Below are positions 21,856 to 33,441 of a stretch of DNA of 64,000 bases, piece by piece. The notes under the pieces are model-generated. The model did no database searches. It was not told the origin of the DNA and was given only the letters and a program-made list of their open reading frames with translations. The DNA is from Gongronella butleri (lineage: Eukaryota; Mucoromycota; Mucoromycetes; Mucorales; Cunninghamellaceae): the NCBI GenBank assembly GCA_025201375.1, contig JAIWZP010000040.1, positions 186,001 to 250,000 on the forward strand, given 5' to 3'. Position numbers and translations under genes: made by a program. Each line of letters opens with the position of its first letter. The first letter of the stretch is position 1.

Positions 21856-24609
21856 CAGAAAAAAAGTGTACGGTGCCATGGATTCTCATCCCCCCTTCAA
21901 TTCTTTTGTTCTAGGGCGCGTACATCCGCTGCGTGTCCGAATTGCTCGAGGCAGCGTCTCATTCGGTCAAATACGAGGCTGCCAATATCCTGATGATCCT
22001 CACGTCCAACCCTGCTGCCGTCAAGGGTAAGAATCATCGAATTGGGGAGCCAACGGATGCGAAAAAAAAAGTCGCCAAGCGGCGCGTCTAATGCCACATT
22101 TTTTTTTTTAATTTTTGCGTTTAGCTGCTGCGTCGTGCTACATTGAGCTTGTCGTCAAGGAGTCGGACAACAATGTCAAGCTGATTGTGCTGGACCGTCT
22201 GCGTGATCTGCACTCCAAGCACGAGCATGTCCTCGACAGCCTGGTCATGGACGTTTTGCAGGTTCTCTCTAGCCCCGACATTGACGTGCGTCGCAAAGCT
22301 CTCAACATTGCGATGGATATGGTCTCGTCACGCAATGTTCAGGATGTCATCTTGGTCCTCAAGAAAGAGCTTGTCAAGACGCACGATCAGGAATATGAAA
22401 AGGTAAAGAAATGATATAAAAAAAAAGAAAAAAAACGCGTTTCGCTAATTTTCCCCTTTTTTTTTCTTCCATTTTAGAACACGGAGTACCGCCAATTGCT
22501 CATCCAAGCGATCCACACGTGCGCGATCCAGTTTTCCGAGGTGGCGGCCAATGTGGTGCACGTGTTGATGGAATTCCTTGGCGATGTGAACAATCCTTCG
22601 GCCGTGGATGTGATTGCGTTTGTGCGCCAGGTGGTTGAAAAGTTCCCTGGGCTGCGCGCGTCGATTCTTGAGAAGCTGATGGAGACGTTTGGCGACATGA
22701 AGTCGAGCAAGGTGTTCCGCGGAGCGTTGTGGATTCTGGGCGAATATTGCCAGGACGAAAAAGAGATCAACGAAGCATGGGGTCAAATCCGCGATGCCCT
22801 TGGCGAGATTCCGCTACTTGCTTCTGAGCAGCGTGCGCTGGAGGACACCGAGGATGATGGATTGGACGGCAAGGACGCGTCCGCCGCTGTGGCTGCCACT
22901 GCCGTGCCCAGCGCCGTGCTTTCGGGCGCAACGCACCGCATCTTGGCCGACGGCACATATGCCACGGAAAGCGCGTATACCGCGCCATCGCCGGCCGCGA
23001 CGCGCACCGCAGATGCTTCAAAGTCCGCCGCCAAACCACCTTTGCGTGCCCTTTTGCTCAATGGCGACTATTATCTTGCCACCGTCCTGTCCACCACCCT
23101 TGTCAAGCTTGTCCTCCGCTACAGCAAGCTTGTCACCGACCCAAGCATGGTCAATGCCCGCCGTGCAGAGGCAATGCTCATCATGACAAGCATTGTCCGC
23201 GTCGGTCAGTCGCAATTCGTCTCTTACCACATTGACGAAGACTCGTATGACCGCATCCTTCAAGACTTGCGCGTCGTTGCCAACGAGAGCACTGCCATCG
23301 ACCAGGTCTTTTTGGAGGAGACAAAGGCCGTCTATGCCAAGCAGATTCAGGATGAAGAGGTATTTTATTATATTTTCAACTCCCCCCCCCAGATTGCTCA
23401 CTGCATTTTTTTTTTCATGAAAAGAAACGCGCCGCCGAGGCAAAGGCCAGTGACCAAGCTGGTGTCAAGATCCAGGTCGACGATGCCATTGTATTCCGCC
23501 AATTGACCAAAAAGACCGGCGGCACGAATGCCGATGAGGTAAAATCGCGTTCCTCCCCCCTCTCTTGCCAATTAACTTTTTTTTCACACATGCTCATGCT
23601 GCCATTTCGTATTCTCTTGTAGTATGAGCAAGATTTGTCGCGCGCCACAGGCCTTACCGATAGCAAGAATGACCTCATGTCCAAGCTGAGCCGCATTGTG
23701 CAATTGACCGGCTTCTCCGACCAGGTGTATGCCGAGGCCGTGGTCAATGTCCATCAATACGACGTTCTGCTAGGTAAGACGAGCCTTGACATCATTGGCA
23801 CCGCGTGCTGAATTCTTTTTTTTTAATTGCAGATGTGCTCATTGTCAACCAAACACCCGATACGCTGCAAAATCTGACGGTCGAATTCGCGACGCTCGGT
23901 GACCTGAAGCTTGTGGACCGCCCCACGTCGCACAGCCTTGGTCCGCACGCGTTCTTGACGATGAAGGCCTCTATCAAGGTGTCCAGCACCGAGACCGGCG
24001 TCATCTTTGGCAACATTGTGTACGATACCAACGCGGCTGCTTCCGACAGCAATTGCGTGGTGCTCAACGATGTGCACATTGACATTGTCGACTACATCAA
24101 CCCTGCCTCCTGCTCAGAGACTCAGGTAAAATCAAGAAAAATCACGCGACGCGCGCGATCATTTTTGCTCAATTGCGCTTTTTGTTTTTTTCTTTGCACA
24201 GTTCCGATCTCACTGGGTCGAATTCGAATGGGAGAACAAGGTCAACGTTAATACCACCATCACGTAAGTTTCTTTTTTTTTTCTTTTTGTCCGCGTTTTA
24301 ACACGACTGACAAATTCCATTTCTCTTTTTTTGCGCAGGGATCTTCGACAATACCTGGATCACCTCACGAAATCGACAAACTTGCGATGCCTGACGCCCG
24401 AGCGACAATTGGAAGGCGATTGTGGCTTCTTGTCCGCGAACTTGTACGCCCGCAGCATCTTTGGTGAAGATGCCCTGGCCAACATTAGCATCGAAAAGAC
24501 AGGCGATGGCCCCATCACTGGCCACATCCGCATCCGCAGCAAGACCCAGGGTCTTGCTCTTAGCTTGGGCGACAAGATCACCCTCGTGCAAAAGTCATTG
24601 ACCGCCTAA
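21036..24609 (+). CDS. SEC26: Coatomer subunit beta (beta-COP)
   Basis: Ten exons: 21036-21337, 21403-21823, 21915-22026, 22125-22402, 22478-23359, 23425-23538, 23623-23773, 23833-24125, 24202-24263, 24339-24609; 961 residues, the usual beta-COP length. Seen: an N-terminal alpha-solenoid (about 20-540, e.g. [64 protein letters not shown] in pieces), an acidic Ala-rich linker at about 485-550, and a C-terminal appendage ([19 protein letters not shown], then [14 protein letters not shown]). The protein is a subunit of the COPI coat that drives retrograde Golgi-to-ER traffic and cargo selection. The ATG was chosen as the first after the leader; a second Met follows two codons on. AATAAA lies at 24664-24669. 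Confidence 0.97.
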
Positions 24610-24786
24610 AATGCTCTTTTTTTGTTTTTCTTTTTTTTTAAATTCGATACACACACACCATGAAATAAAAGCCTAGTCTGATAAAAAAAAAAAAAAAAAA
24701 AAGCGTACAAAACGAATCTAGGGATCGCATAGTCCCGTCTATCTTGATGGATATTTTATTTTGTGGGCAAACGGCTAAAAAGTCAT

Positions 24787-25640
24787 CTATTTGGACAGGG
24801 CGCTTTGAATAGCCTCATAGACTTGGACTTGGATGTTGGCCTCAGCCTTGGTCTTGTCGTCCGTGGCATTGGCGGCAAGGCGCTGGGCTTCGGCAAGGGC
24901 GGATTGGACGCGCTAATGTAAAAAAAAAAAAAAAAAAAAAAAAGGAGGGGAAAGCAAGAAAAAAGACAAAGAAATGAGCAACCGACAAAAGTGAACAACA
25001 CCCAATATTTGTCCTTTTTTTTTTAATCCGTCCTACCTCGGCCGAGATCTCCTCCAAGGGGGCAGCTTCGACAGCGTTGATGTTCAAGGTGTTGTCAGGG
25101 TTGACAATGGCAAAGCCGCCGGACACTAAGCAATCAAGGACGAACGAAAAAAAAGACGAAAAGTTGAGTCAAGAATGAGCCAATTGCATCCATTGCACAC
25201 TTGGCTCAAGGGTCGACAATGAGCCAGTGTTTGATGCGCGTATCGGGCTGTCATGGATTGCATTTTGAGAGGAATTGCTCGAGAAAAAGATGCGCTTTAC
25301 CAAAGAACTTCTTGGTGACCTCGGCGGATTCGATGATCTCGATGATGCCGGGGTTCAGCTGCTCAATGGTAGGAACGTGGTTGGCCAAAATACCCATGTC
25401 ACCCGACGTGGCGGCCAAATTGACCTGGTTGACAGTGACTTTGTTGTAAAGAGCCTGTAGACAAAAGCGTCAGACAAGGTGAAAAAAGGGCTGTCAAAAA
25501 GTGCATACCTTGTGGGGCAAGACAAAGGTCAAAGCAAGCTTGTCAGAAGCAGCGGCAGCCTCGGTGGCATACGCACGAAGAGACTGAACAGCAGGCAAAT
25601 TGGCCTTGGCAAGACGAGAAACACGGAAAAGGGCGTTCAT
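24787..25640 (-). CDS. ATP16: Mitochondrial ATP synthase F1 subunit delta
   Basis: Exons 25509-25640, 25301-25454, 25037-25125 and 24787-24912; 166 residues. Residues 1-27 look like a matrix presequence (basic, no acids: MNALFRVSRLAKANL). The beta-sandwich domain follows (KLALTFVLPHKALYNK, TSGDMGILANHVPTIEQLNPG, KKFFVSGGFAIV) and then a two-helix C-terminus (RVQSALAEAQRL to the end). This is the homologue of bacterial subunit epsilon; it sits in the central stalk of F1 and couples rotation to catalysis. The poly(A) signal on this strand is at 24755-24760. It is convergent with SEC26 and divergent from the SANT gene, 235 bp away. Confidence 0.96.
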
Positions 25641-25875
25641 GATGGATGCAGAGGTGTAAGTAAAAAGAAAAGAAAAATGTCAACTGGGCCAGGTCCTTTT
25701 GCTATTGTTGAGGCCCAGAGCGCCTTTTGAAATTGCCAGTCACTCATTTTTTGGACTCAAATGCTCAAACGCGCTTGTGCTCCAATTTTGAAAAAGCTTG
25801 CGCCCTCTTTTTCTCACTTTTTTTTTTTTTTAACTTTCCTAACAAGCACTATCGCTTTTGCTCGCTTCTTTCGTC
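25641..25875. promoter_or_regulatory. Divergent promoter region ATP16 / SANT gene
   Basis: 235 bp between two opposed start codons (25640 minus, 25876 plus). The right half is T-rich (T run near 25820). No TATA box was seen, as expected for housekeeping genes. Confidence 0.4.
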
Positions 25876-27597
25876 ATGAACGTAAGCAAAAGCCATGTTT
25901 TTATTTTTTTTGCCATTTATGTTTTTGTTTCATAGACCTCTGTCGACCTCTGGACGGCACAGGAAGACGACTGGTTGCGCGACAGCCTTGTGCAAGGCCA
26001 CACGTTTGCGGAAATAGGCAACTCTGTGGGCCGCACAGCCTCCGCCGTATCCTCGCGCTATTATTTTGTGCGGTGCACGTGGGATAGGGAGACACTCGAA
26101 CGTATCGCGGAAAGACGCGACCGTAGCACGGCGACAAATACCACGACGACGACGACGCATAGCAGCGACGTGCCCGATGATGGCTCCGAATTTCCAACAA
26201 GCTCCGCACGCGCAAACAATTCAAGCGGCAACACCAACACGCTAAAGAGATCGGCGCAGCAAATGGGCACGCATGAACCACCACCCGCACCGGTCGCCAC
26301 AAGCAGTCGTTTGCCATTTGGTGCCCGCCAATCGACACCGGCGCCTGCGACTTCATCAACGGCACCATTTGGCACTCATCCGTCGTCTGTCACATCCAAT
26401 GGTTCGACGACAACCACAACCACAAGCACATCGAACTCGTCGTCCACATTGGCATCGACACCCACCCCTTTTGGATCAATCAGCAGCGGATCAAAACAAT
26501 CGGATATTCAAGAGAGACGCACGTCGCTGTCAGGCAGCTTGTCACCCCTGTCTGTAGCCATTAGCCCACCCACTCCGTCTGCATTGGAAGACGACGATTG
26601 TGTCCGTTCTGGGAAGCACCCGCGCTCCAATGCGCCACAAGATTATACAATGTTCGCAACACGCCCCTTTTATCTCGCGCGCAACTCCGACAACGCGTCC
26701 GCACCAAATACCACGCATACCAGCACCAGCACCACCGCGGCACACAATAACCAAAACGCGTCGACACGCTCTGACGACGATGATGATGTGGACGACATGA
26801 ATCCAGCCTCTTCTGATATCGTGCGACACATCGATTACCTTGATCTGGCGCGTCAAAACACCACGGCAGCCGTCTCCGTCACGCCAGAGCCGCCGACACC
26901 CGATCCAGGGATTCTAACCGAGGATGATGACTACGAGGAAGATGATGACGACAGCGATGAAAACGAGTCTGACGGCGAAATATTCATACCCACGACCAGG
27001 CACGCCAGCGGCTCCGTTGCTAATGGCCTCAAGGATGCGGCTCAAGTAATCCAACTGAGAAAACGCGGTACGAAGAGGCTCACTTTCTCAAAATATGCCA
27101 ACCGGCGCTCTTCGCAGCCAATCATGAGCGTCAGCGATCGCCTCAATTCCGCCGCACAAGCCAGGGCCAATGCTTCCCTCCTGTCATCATCGTCCAAGGC
27201 ACGCGCTCCAATGCCGTCACTTGCTGCGGAGGACATGATGCGACGCTCAGCACTCGTCGCATATGTGAGCCTGCCCCCGCTCCCCTTGGTAAAAAAGAAC
27301 AAACGTCGCGTCAAAAAGAAGGGCAATGTCCGGCCCACGGCAGAAGAAGACACGGAAGAAATAAATGTCGTCGATGACTTCGACACGCTGGCCACAGATA
27401 CCAATCCTTCCACCAAATCAGCTAAAGGTAGCAACTCCAAGAGTGATTCTTCCGCGAAACCCAACGACGGTGACATCACCGTGTCTTGTGAAAAGGACCG
27501 ACTCTCCGTATCCATTGGTTCAAACACGAAGGAAGTCGATGTGATCGTCACAAAGGGCGACGTCACCATGAAGGTCCAAGTGATGCGACGCAAATGA
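25876..27597 (+). CDS. SANT/Myb-like domain nuclear protein
   Basis: Exon 1 is only 6 nt (25876-25881, Met-Asn); exon 2 is 25936-27597; 555 residues. Residues 5-50 form a SANT/Myb-type helix-turn-helix: LWTAQEDDWLRDSLVQGHT, IGNSVGRTASAVSSRYY, with the spaced aromatic residues. Residues 65-330 are Ser/Thr/Asn-rich and disordered; an acidic run (EDDDYEEDDDDSDENESDGE) lies near 320; basic patches KKNKRRVKKK follow near 445; and the last 55 residues could form a beta-rich tail (VSIGSNTKEVDVIV). I do not recognise a specific family beyond the SANT domain. Inference: chromatin- or DNA-binding regulator. AATAAA lies at 27746-27751. Confidence 0.75.
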
Positions 27598-27822
27598 TAC
27601 CACCGTGATCCCCTTCAACCCCTTTTTTTTCGTTTTCAATGATCTCATATGCAGCGCGCCCATCGCACTCGATGCTCCACCGTCACCTCTTTCCTTTTTA
27701 CAATCAACTTATCCTATGTAGTTGTGAAAAAAATAATATACCTGGAATAAATAGCGCTTTGGGTTTGATTTCTTCTTTCAAGCAGCTTAAAACTGACTCA
27801 TGAGCCAGATTCCCAGATATCA

Positions 27823-27849
27823 TACGTACAGCATCATACTGTACGTATC
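27823..27849. repeat. Short perfect inverted repeat
   Basis: ATACGTACAG at 27823-27832 and CTGTACGTAT at 27840-27849 are exact reverse complements around a 7-base loop. It lies 75 bp after the AATAAA of the SANT gene. Confidence 0.7.
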
Positions 27850-29448
27850 ATATCATATCCTACGTAGTTTGCACAGCAGACAAACAAATGCAGCGAAGCA
27901 CCTTTTTTTTGCCAAACCAAATACGTAACTAACCCTTGGTTTTTATACGTACTGTATCATTTTCGTAGGTAAACAAAGCGTGTTTACCCGGGGTGTGAGT
28001 GGCGTGGCGATCTGAGGACCTAAATTTTACTGCCCTATCATCATAAAATGACGGCTGGTCCCCTTGCAAAATCGCTAGAATATCCCAATTGATGAATACC
28101 AACACAGCTCGCTATCATGTGCCCACCCGATCTTGAAAATTATTGTCGTTTTTGCGTTTTGGTTACTTGCTTCTAGAAAACAAAATAAAAACTAGGGGGT
28201 CAATCAGGGCGTTGACGACAAAATCGATATTTTTCCAGAAACTCACAATTTCGATTCTGGCGCGTCAGAATCTGATTTGATCATGCTAAAAATTTACAAG
28301 TGGAATGAAACGCGCACGGCGGTCCTTTCGTTCCAGCCCGGCAAAGCCGATGCGCAACCTTTGTACACCTGCGACGCCAGATTTAAAATTTCAACTCCAA
28401 TTTTCTTGGGAAGGAACAAGGTAATAACCCATGGCAAGCATGCAGTGACAAAAGATGCAGAATTCAATCCTCTGTCAAATGAGACCAATTTCATTGGCAT
28501 GCCCGCATGCGACTAAAACTGGTTGAGAAATTCAGGTTTCAAAAATTTGAGTGGATTGCGTTTTTCACGCGATCCGCCAAGTCAACCCTCGATTTTATTG
28601 CAGATTTGCTTAGAAAGATAGAGGGGTTCAATGCATTCAGTACTGTAACATGACTCTCAAAGCGCTGGTGTTGTGTACAGTAGGTTGCCAAACGGATTTG
28701 GATTTTCTGGTTGGGCTTGGACCTCTCAAGCGGGGGACCCTCCAGATCCATTTTGACCTGACCAACTTTTTTTTCCAAGTGAAAAAATCGCCCAAAAATG
28801 CCGATTTTTACAAATCCAACCCTATGATAAACACTACTAAATACAGTACAAACCATGAGGGGATCGACTCCATGGAATACCTTTTCATTTGAACCATTTC
28901 GTCGCGTTTTTTAGCATGGCGGCGATGAAAATCGGAGGTCAGTTGAATCGTTGTGCGAATGATGAATCCAAAATATCGACATTTTCATAAATACAGTACC
29001 GTATACCAATGTCATTGTCAAATTTTTCTTAGCTCACCATGAAACCGGCACCATTTCAAAAGAGACACACTCGGACGTCATTTTCAGAATGTTTGTTTGC
29101 CTGGTGCGTGACTTTTGTACGCTTGTGAAAACCATTCAAACATTTCAAAATTTTTCAGCCTCGATGTTCTCGGCAAGAAGTGATCGAACAAACACGATGC
29201 TTTTAATGTATCGAAAGCGCATGTTGAATCTCTATCGAATGAGACCAGTTTCATCGATGGATGGTTAAAACTCACAGAGAAAATTCACTTTTTCATCAAA
29301 ATCTTTGATCGCGATTTACTCGACAACGGTCTAATACTGTAAATGTCCAATTTTTGTTCCAGTTTTACTAAGAGACAGGGAAGCAAAGCATCTAATGGAA
29401 TAACTTGCAGTGCGCTACAAGTTTGGCTTTTAACTTTTTGCATCATCG

Positions 29449-30175
29449 GTCATTTCACTAGGCTGCAGCCCACTCAGCACACAAAAAATGCAAATAAAAA
29501 AAATAAAAAAAACTAAAAAAAATAAAAATTCCATGCAATCCACCACCTTAATTTGGAAGTGAAAAACCTTAAGTTTTTGCAAAAAAATCTTACCCAAAGT
29601 AGGCATTTTTCTCAGTCGATCGCCGTTCATGCGTCACTCTTTGGGCTTTTTACTAAAGGTGGTGGGGGGACCTGTCACTTTGTCTGCCAATAGCAAATTG
29701 TCGGAATTGCCTGTTTGGGATGCATTGATCACGCGGAGCTCGAAAATTACAAATTAGGCATTTCTGAGATTGAAATGTGTGACCCCTGAATGACCCCTGA
29801 GTGACCCCTGAATTTTTCAAAAGTTGTCGTAGCGCGCTGGTGGTTTAAGCTTTTTTGTTGGAAATTTTGCGCTGAATTCGATTCAGCCATTTTTGAGCGG
29901 GGTCAACCATGCAGATGGACAGATGAATGCAGAATAGTAAAAATAGGAGGTTTTTGGCATTTTCGAGTGCAAAAAAAACCGGGCGGGTTCGTTTTGAACA
30001 CTGGGCTATAGATTACGCCTTGACGCATGTTTCGTTGGCGGGCGAGCAGGATGTAAAAAAATTTCTGGAGGCACGGCAGGCCGGCAAAGTCTGCCAAACA
30101 CGCTTTTGGCGTTTAAAAGGTAAATGAGTACGTTTTTTGTGCAGTGCAGCGCAATGTTTCAAGCATTGAAATGAT
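29449..30175 (+). repeat. Dispersed 0.7 kb repeat, copy 1
   Basis: Aligns in the same orientation with 62118-62840 over its full length. Shared blocks in order: GTCATTTCAC, CTGCAGCCCACTCAGC, AAATTCCATGCAAT, TCTTACCCAAAG, CGTTCATGCGTCACTCTT, TTTGTCTGCCAAT, GTTTGGGATGCATTGATCAC, GTGACCCCTGAAT, TTTTTGTTG.AAATTTTGCG, GTTTTTGGCATTTT, TTGGCGGG and GTAAAAAAATTTCTGGAGG. A right-end fragment recurs at 18160-18290. The strong conservation of the right end with variable left truncation recalls retroposed elements, but no coding domain or poly(A) end was identified. Confidence 0.8.
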
Positions 30176-30792
30176 AGAAGAGCGCGTCAATTCTCACATA
30201 ACGCACATTTTTTTTGAATGAGTTAATGCGGCAGAGAAAAGCACAAAATGCAAAAAAGGGTATCATATCATACCTAAGTGGATGGCTTTCCCTTGCTCAT
30301 CGTGCATTTTTATCATATGACATGATGGATGGTATTATGATACTATAGGTACAGTACACTGGGGAGCAGCCTCGCTCGCTTAATACCGTATATGAAATAC
30401 ATATGATAGCAGTCAAGGACAACTTTGATCTCGTGCGGCTCGGGGCTGGCAACGTTTCAACGCATTGCATAATGATAGACAGTGATTTATGATACAGTGC
30501 AAAAATTGTGGCAGCTCACAGCAGGTTGCATCATGCTGCTGGTCAAGGGCATGCTACAGTAACAAAATGTCAATTTTTTTAATGTGTGCCCCATTCAAGC
30601 CATTGATGTGACACTGGTTTAAGGATTTCCGGTTTTGGTGGCTTTCCAGCGGCGTCCGAGCACTGAGGCCCCAGCGAGACTTTTTTGTTTAGCATGTCTT
30701 GACCAATTTGGTCGCTCACACTTCAATTTCCCCTGAGAGCCGAGAATCCTGCTTTTTTTTTTTTTTAAATGAGCTTCCAATGATGGCGCGAT

Positions 30793-31170
30793 TAAAAAAA
30801 TGTTTGATCACAAAAGTGGCGCCATTGTTCACCTTAAAATGAGGTGATTATGGCTTTACGCCCACGATTGTGGCTCAATAAAACACGTTTTCTCCATTAT
30901 CACGCGAGAGCGTGTTAAAAAAATCATTTGATTGCAAAAATGGCGACGCTCTTCATTTTCAAATGAGGGATCATCGCTTTGCTCCCGTGATGGTGGCTCA
31001 CTGAAACACGTTTTCTCTTTTTATTTTCGCGCGAGAGTGCTTAAAAACCGTTTGATTGCAAAAGTGGGGCCATTCTTCACCTTCAAATGAGGCGAATGCC
31101 TCTTTTACTCCCGTGACTGTGGCTCGCTGAAACACATTTCCATCCGTTATCGCGCGAAAGCGTGTGTGTC
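30793..31170. repeat. Tandem array, 124 bp unit, three copies
   Basis: The word TTTGATYRCAAAARTGG starts at 30803, 30927 and 31051, exactly 124 bp apart. Each unit continues with CTTCA..TT.AAATGAGG, then a CCCGTGA.TGTGGCTC block, GAAACAC, and a CGCGAGAGCGTG block. The units are diverged at a few sites each. No gene lies within 300 bp. Confidence 0.85.
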
Positions 31171-31505
31171 ACAAAAAAAAAAAAAAAGACAGAGATGGCT
31201 ACGTAGCTTGTCAGCCCGGCCTTGCGTGCGCTTAGCAAGACGCGCCGACTCTAGCGCGAAAATGGAAGTTAGAAGTTAGAAGTCATGCCAGGCGACTTTT
31301 ACTTTTTTGGAATTTTAAGATTGCATAAAGATCTTTTATTGTGAAGATGTGTCATGCGTAATGAAGCAAAGTGAATAAAGAGTACAGCCAAACAAAAAAA
31401 TAAAGGAGACAAAAAGGAGTGGGTGAGATTATGTGTGGGTGTGTGTTTGCATGAAGATGAGAAAAAAGAGCTAAAGAAAGGAAAAAAAAGGGGGGGGAGC
31501 GCTCG

Positions 31506-33392
31506 TCAGGGGTTGGACGCGGAGGTGGCAGCATTGGCTGTGGTGTCTGTGGCACACAGTGTTGTCAGCTGCGCACCGAGTCTGGCGAGCAACGCATGGC
31601 CTTGTTCCAACTCTAATGCGCGGTACATGTCGGCCAATGTCTCGGTAGCCAATTGGAACGGGCGTGTTTGTTGTTGTTGCCGTTGACGAAGCTGATGGAT
31701 CCATCGCACGTACTGATCCTGGCCTAGGGTGAGGAAACACAAGGCGATGCGCGCAAGGCAAATGGCATTGTCGTTGAGCTGATGATGTGGTTGTGGGGCG
31801 AGCATGGCACGGACAAGGCGGAGCATGGGAGGCCATTGGATGCGCAGCAGCGTGTCTTGCTGGTCATCCGTATCGGCTTGCTCTTGCACTTGGCTGCTGC
31901 GGCTGCGGCGGCGCATTGGATGACCCTCCTGAGGATTGGAAGAAGAGGAGGTGACGGTGGTTGCAGGTGAGCGGCAATTATGTTGTTGTTGTTGTTGTAG
32001 TTGTTGGTGATGGTGGATTGATTGCAAAAGTGCTGCATTTGTGGCCGTAGCGTGTGATGAAGATGACGTTGCGGCAGGTGTTGGTGTTGGGGGCGACGAT
32101 CCAGCAATGATCATGCCCAGTGGCGAATTTGGGGCCAACGTGGGTGACACAGGCGGGGATGGGGAGGAATGAAACGAAGAAGCCTCGGATGGTGGCGCGG
32201 ACGATGGTGCCGAGAAGTTGTTGTTGTTGTTGTTGTTGTTGTTGTTGATGTTGGTTGATGCAGGGGGTGGAGCATGAGCAGCATTGGTGGTGGAGAGTGC
32301 GTCAATGGTGGGAGGGGGGTTGGCACTGACGGCCAAGCAAAGGCGCTGGATATCCTCGGCCAGCAATGGATCGGCGCTCGCAGAAAAGACGGATGCATAG
32401 GATCGTCGCATGCGTGCTTCGTTTTGCCGCGTATTCTCCTGGAATACTTGCCTGAAATGGTCAAACAAGGTGGTCACCACTTGGAACGCGGCCTGTTCAT
32501 TGTCGCTCATTGTTCCAAGGAAATGGAGATGCCCATGCCGCCGCAGTATGGCCCTTGCCTGCGTGAGCCGATGATGAGGAGCATGCCGTCGCGGAATCCA
32601 CGGATAAAAAAGAGGAACGGCCGGCGAACACCGTCTCCATTGCCATTGAGGCACCCTTGTTGCTGGTCGCGACGAAGACGCAATGGAAGTCGATGACGAT
32701 GCAATCATGGCTGACGCAAGCTCATTGACGAGATGTTGGAGCGCAGGAAGCTTCCATTGCCGTTTTAGGTCCTCAAGCGCGTCGATCAGCTGGTCCAATT
32801 GGTCGAGCATTGGCGTGCATGCGGTGTCCAGCCGCTGACTCAGCTGTTGAATCGTCTGGAATAAACGATACCGCTCCACGTCGTTGTCCAAGGGCCGAAT
32901 TGCCTGTTCCGCCATGGCCACCGCATATCGTGCGTGCTGCCGCTGGATTGTCACCATCCATCGTCGCAATGTGCTCTCCTTGATCGGCAACGCGTCGTTT
33001 AATAACGATGACGCGTTTGGCAAGGACAATGGTCGGCGCCGTGGCCAAGAAAAAAACGAATGACGCGTCGTTTTTGAGTTTGTTGATGAGAGTGTCGGCA
33101 GAGCGTCAGCGTGTGGATGATGAGGATGATGGTTGTCACGGTGAGATGACGACGCAGAAGACCCGACATGCGGTGCGAGCCCGGCACGTAAGGCATGCTG
33201 CAGCTTGCTGTGCATTTTTGCCATAAAATCAAGGAATCGCTGGTGCTCGCGATTGCCCGGGAAAACATCATCCTGGCGTGCTTGCAAAAATGCAGTGACA
33301 TCGCGGTGCAGGGACTCGAGCACTAGCATGACGTGCGCATCTTGGCCCGATCGCTTGGATGTGCCGCCATCCTTGTGCCAAAAGAGCATCAT
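31506..33392 (-). CDS. Orphan protein with helical segments and poly-Asn/Gln tracts, 628 residues
   Basis: Single open frame. I start at the ATG at 33392 (MMLFWHKDGG); the frame is open further upstream but only through a T tract that encodes Phe and is probably 5' UTR. Helical, non-repetitive segments flank the low-complexity parts: residues 15-75 (LVLESLHRDVTAFL), 130-225 (LRRWMVTIQRQHARYAVAMA, LDQLIDALEDLKRQW), 265-345 (NEQAAFQVVTTLFDHFRQVF) and 500-620 (WPPMLRLVRAML, LATETLADMYRALELEQ). Between them lie poly-Asn (about 12), poly-Gln and Ser/Pro tracts from GTT/GCT microsatellites. I do not recognise a family. A poly(A) signal on this strand lies at 31335-31340. Introns could be hidden in the low-complexity part. 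Confidence 0.6.
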   Translation of the reverse strand: MMLFWHKDGGTSKRSGQDAHVMLVLESLHRDVTAFLQARQDDVFPGNREHQRFLDFMAKMHSKLQHALRAGLAPHVGSSASSSHRDNHHPHHPHADALPTLSSTNSKTTRHSFFSWPRRRPLSLPNASSLLNDALPIKESTLRRWMVTIQRQHARYAVAMAEQAIRPLDNDVERYRLFQTIQQLSQRLDTACTPMLDQLDQLIDALEDLKRQWKLPALQHLVNELASAMIASSSTSIASSSRPATRVPQWQWRRCSPAVPLFYPWIPRRHAPHHRLTQARAILRRHGHLHFLGTMSDNEQAAFQVVTTLFDHFRQVFQENTRQNEARMRRSYASVFSASADPLLAEDIQRLCLAVSANPPPTIDALSTTNAAHAPPPASTNINNNNNNNNNNFSAPSSAPPSEASSFHSSPSPPVSPTLAPNSPLGMIIAGSSPPTPTPAATSSSSHATATNAALLQSIHHHQQLQQQQQHNCRSPATTVTSSSSNPQEGHPMRRRSRSSQVQEQADTDDQQDTLLRIQWPPMLRLVRAMLAPQPHHQLNDNAICLARIALCFLTLGQDQYVRWIHQLRQRQQQQTRPFQLATETLADMYRALELEQGHALLARLGAQLTTLCATDTTANAATSASNP

Positions 33393-33400
33393 GATAAAAA

Positions 33401-33441
<41 letters not shown>

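Larger units (their letters stand above)
27598..31505. other. 3.9 kb AT-rich island with repeats, no gene
   Basis: No gene supported. It contains the SANT gene 3' UTR, a palindrome at 27823-27849, related blocks at 28270-28560 and 29050-29340, a dispersed repeat at 29449-30175, a 124 bp tandem array at 30793-31170 and many TACAGTA/GTACTGTA words. The poly(A) signal of the next minus-strand gene is at 31335-31340. Confidence 0.55.

Noticed and set aside
20023..31170. Tandem arrays considered as CRISPR arrays
   Set aside because: Units of 124 and 148 bp diverge along their whole length, with no short exact repeats or unique spacers; the genome is fungal.
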